From the NCBI GenBank assembly GCA_037952775.1, contig JBANAY010000003.1:6386001-6450000 (forward strand): a DNA stretch of 64,000 nt, given 5' to 3'. Position 1 is the first letter of the stretch, and each line of letters opens with the position of its first letter. The notes beneath the pieces are model-generated. The model searched no databases. It saw nothing but the letters and a program-made list of their open reading frames with translations, and was not told the DNA's origin. This document shows, one piece after another, positions 63,401 through 64,000 of this stretch. The stretch is from Clonostachys chloroleuca (taxonomy: Eukaryota > Ascomycota > Sordariomycetes > Hypocreales > Bionectriaceae). The translations under genes and the position numbers were made by a program.

Positions 63401-64000
63401 CACCCTTGATCTTGTTATTGTGCAGGTAGTCAATGGCGGTCGCGATGCAGCCGAAAAGAGTTCGTATGCGTAGACGTCGGTCAGCTTCACCAGCAGGAGG
63501 GAGCTTCTTCTCCAAGAACGCCGCAAGATCTTGATCTGCGACTGGCGTCATGAGAATACCGACGACGCTCGCATCGGTGTACGACCCGACCACCTTGACA
63601 ATGTGCTGGTGGTCGACAAACTGCAAGACTTCCAGCTCGTTTTGGAAGAGCTTCAGGATCTTCCGGTCTTTTGTGTCGTCGATATGCTGCCGGGGTATCG
63701 TCTTGAGGGCAAAGTGCATCAGACTATGCTTGCCAATCACATGGTCGACTTGCGATCGATAAATCTGAGATCCTCCCTGGCCTAGCCTCCGTTTGGTGTA
63801 GAAGAATTTGCTTCGTGCGTCTCCTTGGCAATTCTGATGTCTCGCTCCCCCCGATTCTAGACTGACCCCTTGGCCGTCAAGCACATGATTCTGATATGCC
63901 AGAAAATGCGCCCTATTCTCCCCCGTCAGAGCATCTGGTAAGTTGTCCTCCGTATAGGGCAGAAAATAGTCACTACGCTCGTCGGTGACAAAGGAGTCCA
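60406..64000 (-). CDS. Protein kinase - C2H2 finger - AIG2/GGCT-like - ankyrin fusion protein (5' partial)
   Basis: Exons in the window: 64000 (open to the edge) to 63222, 63156-62004, and 61895-60406, all in frame. Kinase domain: P-loop-like LGQGGSQIYR, ALKTI, catalytic loop HKDIKPKNIL (HKD rather than HRD), DFGTA, then SDIWSLGCVFVEML across an intron. A linker holds one C2H2 finger (CPWPGC...HLRDTH). The third exon starts with RPLFVYGTLMFPS and later RGFLIFGL, LDHLYERGG and AETYVAN, the plan of AIG2-like/gamma-glutamylcyclotransferase domains. About four ankyrin repeats follow (e.g. GTALQAAASKGNIAMMHQLI, GSPLMASVVEGHFDAMKLLL). The intron joining kinase and AIG2-like parts (GTAGGT...CTAG, 108 bp) is well supported by frame and family start. 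Separate genes are the alternative. N-terminus beyond the window. Confidence 0.78.

Overview
The window is nuclear DNA of a filamentous ascomycete (Pezizomycotina, probably Sordariomycetes/Hypocreales). The signs are short GT-AG introns of about 50-170 bp, five Zn2Cys6 regulators, a fungal rhodopsin-type receptor, fungal-only families (LXR1-type mannitol dehydrogenase, Bmt6-type rRNA methyltransferase), 5S rRNA relics next to AT-rich RIP-like DNA, and no operons. I rebuilt exon structures by hand from splice signals, reading frame and family motifs. Exon limits are predictions, but the summed exon lengths of every intact model are divisible by three.

Left part (1-21.5 kb): 3' part of a PTH11/rhodopsin-type membrane receptor (-); Zn2Cys6 regulator (+); SMP-30/gluconolactonase-like gene with a frameshift (-); second Zn2Cys6 regulator (+); small two-exon protein (-); an unknown acidic protein behind a (TCC)n tract (+), convergent with a Tyr/Asp/Gly-rich protein (-); a protein made of two diverged copies of one ~140-aa unit (+); an SDR of the NADP-mannitol dehydrogenase/LXR1 group (+); then a gene-poor stretch with a 5S-derived repeat and an 83-bp tandem duplication.

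Centre (21.8-33.1 kb): the most notable block. MFS transporter, NADH-cytochrome b5 reductase, RidA-family protein, tail-anchored cytochrome b5, aldehyde dehydrogenase, Zn2Cys6 regulator and a membrane-anchored MOSC protein of the mARC (amidoxime-reducing component) type lie side by side. mARC, cytochrome b5 and its reductase are the three parts of the eukaryotic N-reductive system, normally encoded by scattered genes. Here they look like a dedicated catabolic or detoxification cluster for an N-hydroxylated compound (amidoxime, oxime, hydroxamate or hydroxylamine). Cytochrome b5 and the aldehyde dehydrogenase share a TATA-GCTAGC core-promoter block.

33.1-36 kb: AT-rich, RIP-like island with hairpins, a 5S rRNA pseudogene and a broken APH-like kinase gene.

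36-51 kb: a dimethylglycine/sarcosine dehydrogenase-like flavoprotein, a sarcosine-oxidase-like flavoprotein with a PTS1-like end, a choline-monooxygenase-like Rieske protein that lacks the catalytic iron-binding histidines, and two Zn2Cys6 regulators. This suggests N-methylated amine (betaine-type) demethylation.

51-64 kb: an SDR, a broken multi-span membrane protein gene, a Bmt6-type rRNA methyltransferase with a frameshift, a small Cys-rich protein, an ENTH-like protein and the 3' part of a kinase/zinc-finger/AIG2-like/ankyrin fusion that leaves the right edge.

Three otherwise intact genes are broken by one base in or beside a homopolymer (SMP-30 AAA, aldehyde dehydrogenase C6, Bmt6 C5). 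Because Bmt6 is expected to be a housekeeping gene, these may be sequence errors. Two other genes carry in-frame stops as well and look truly decayed.
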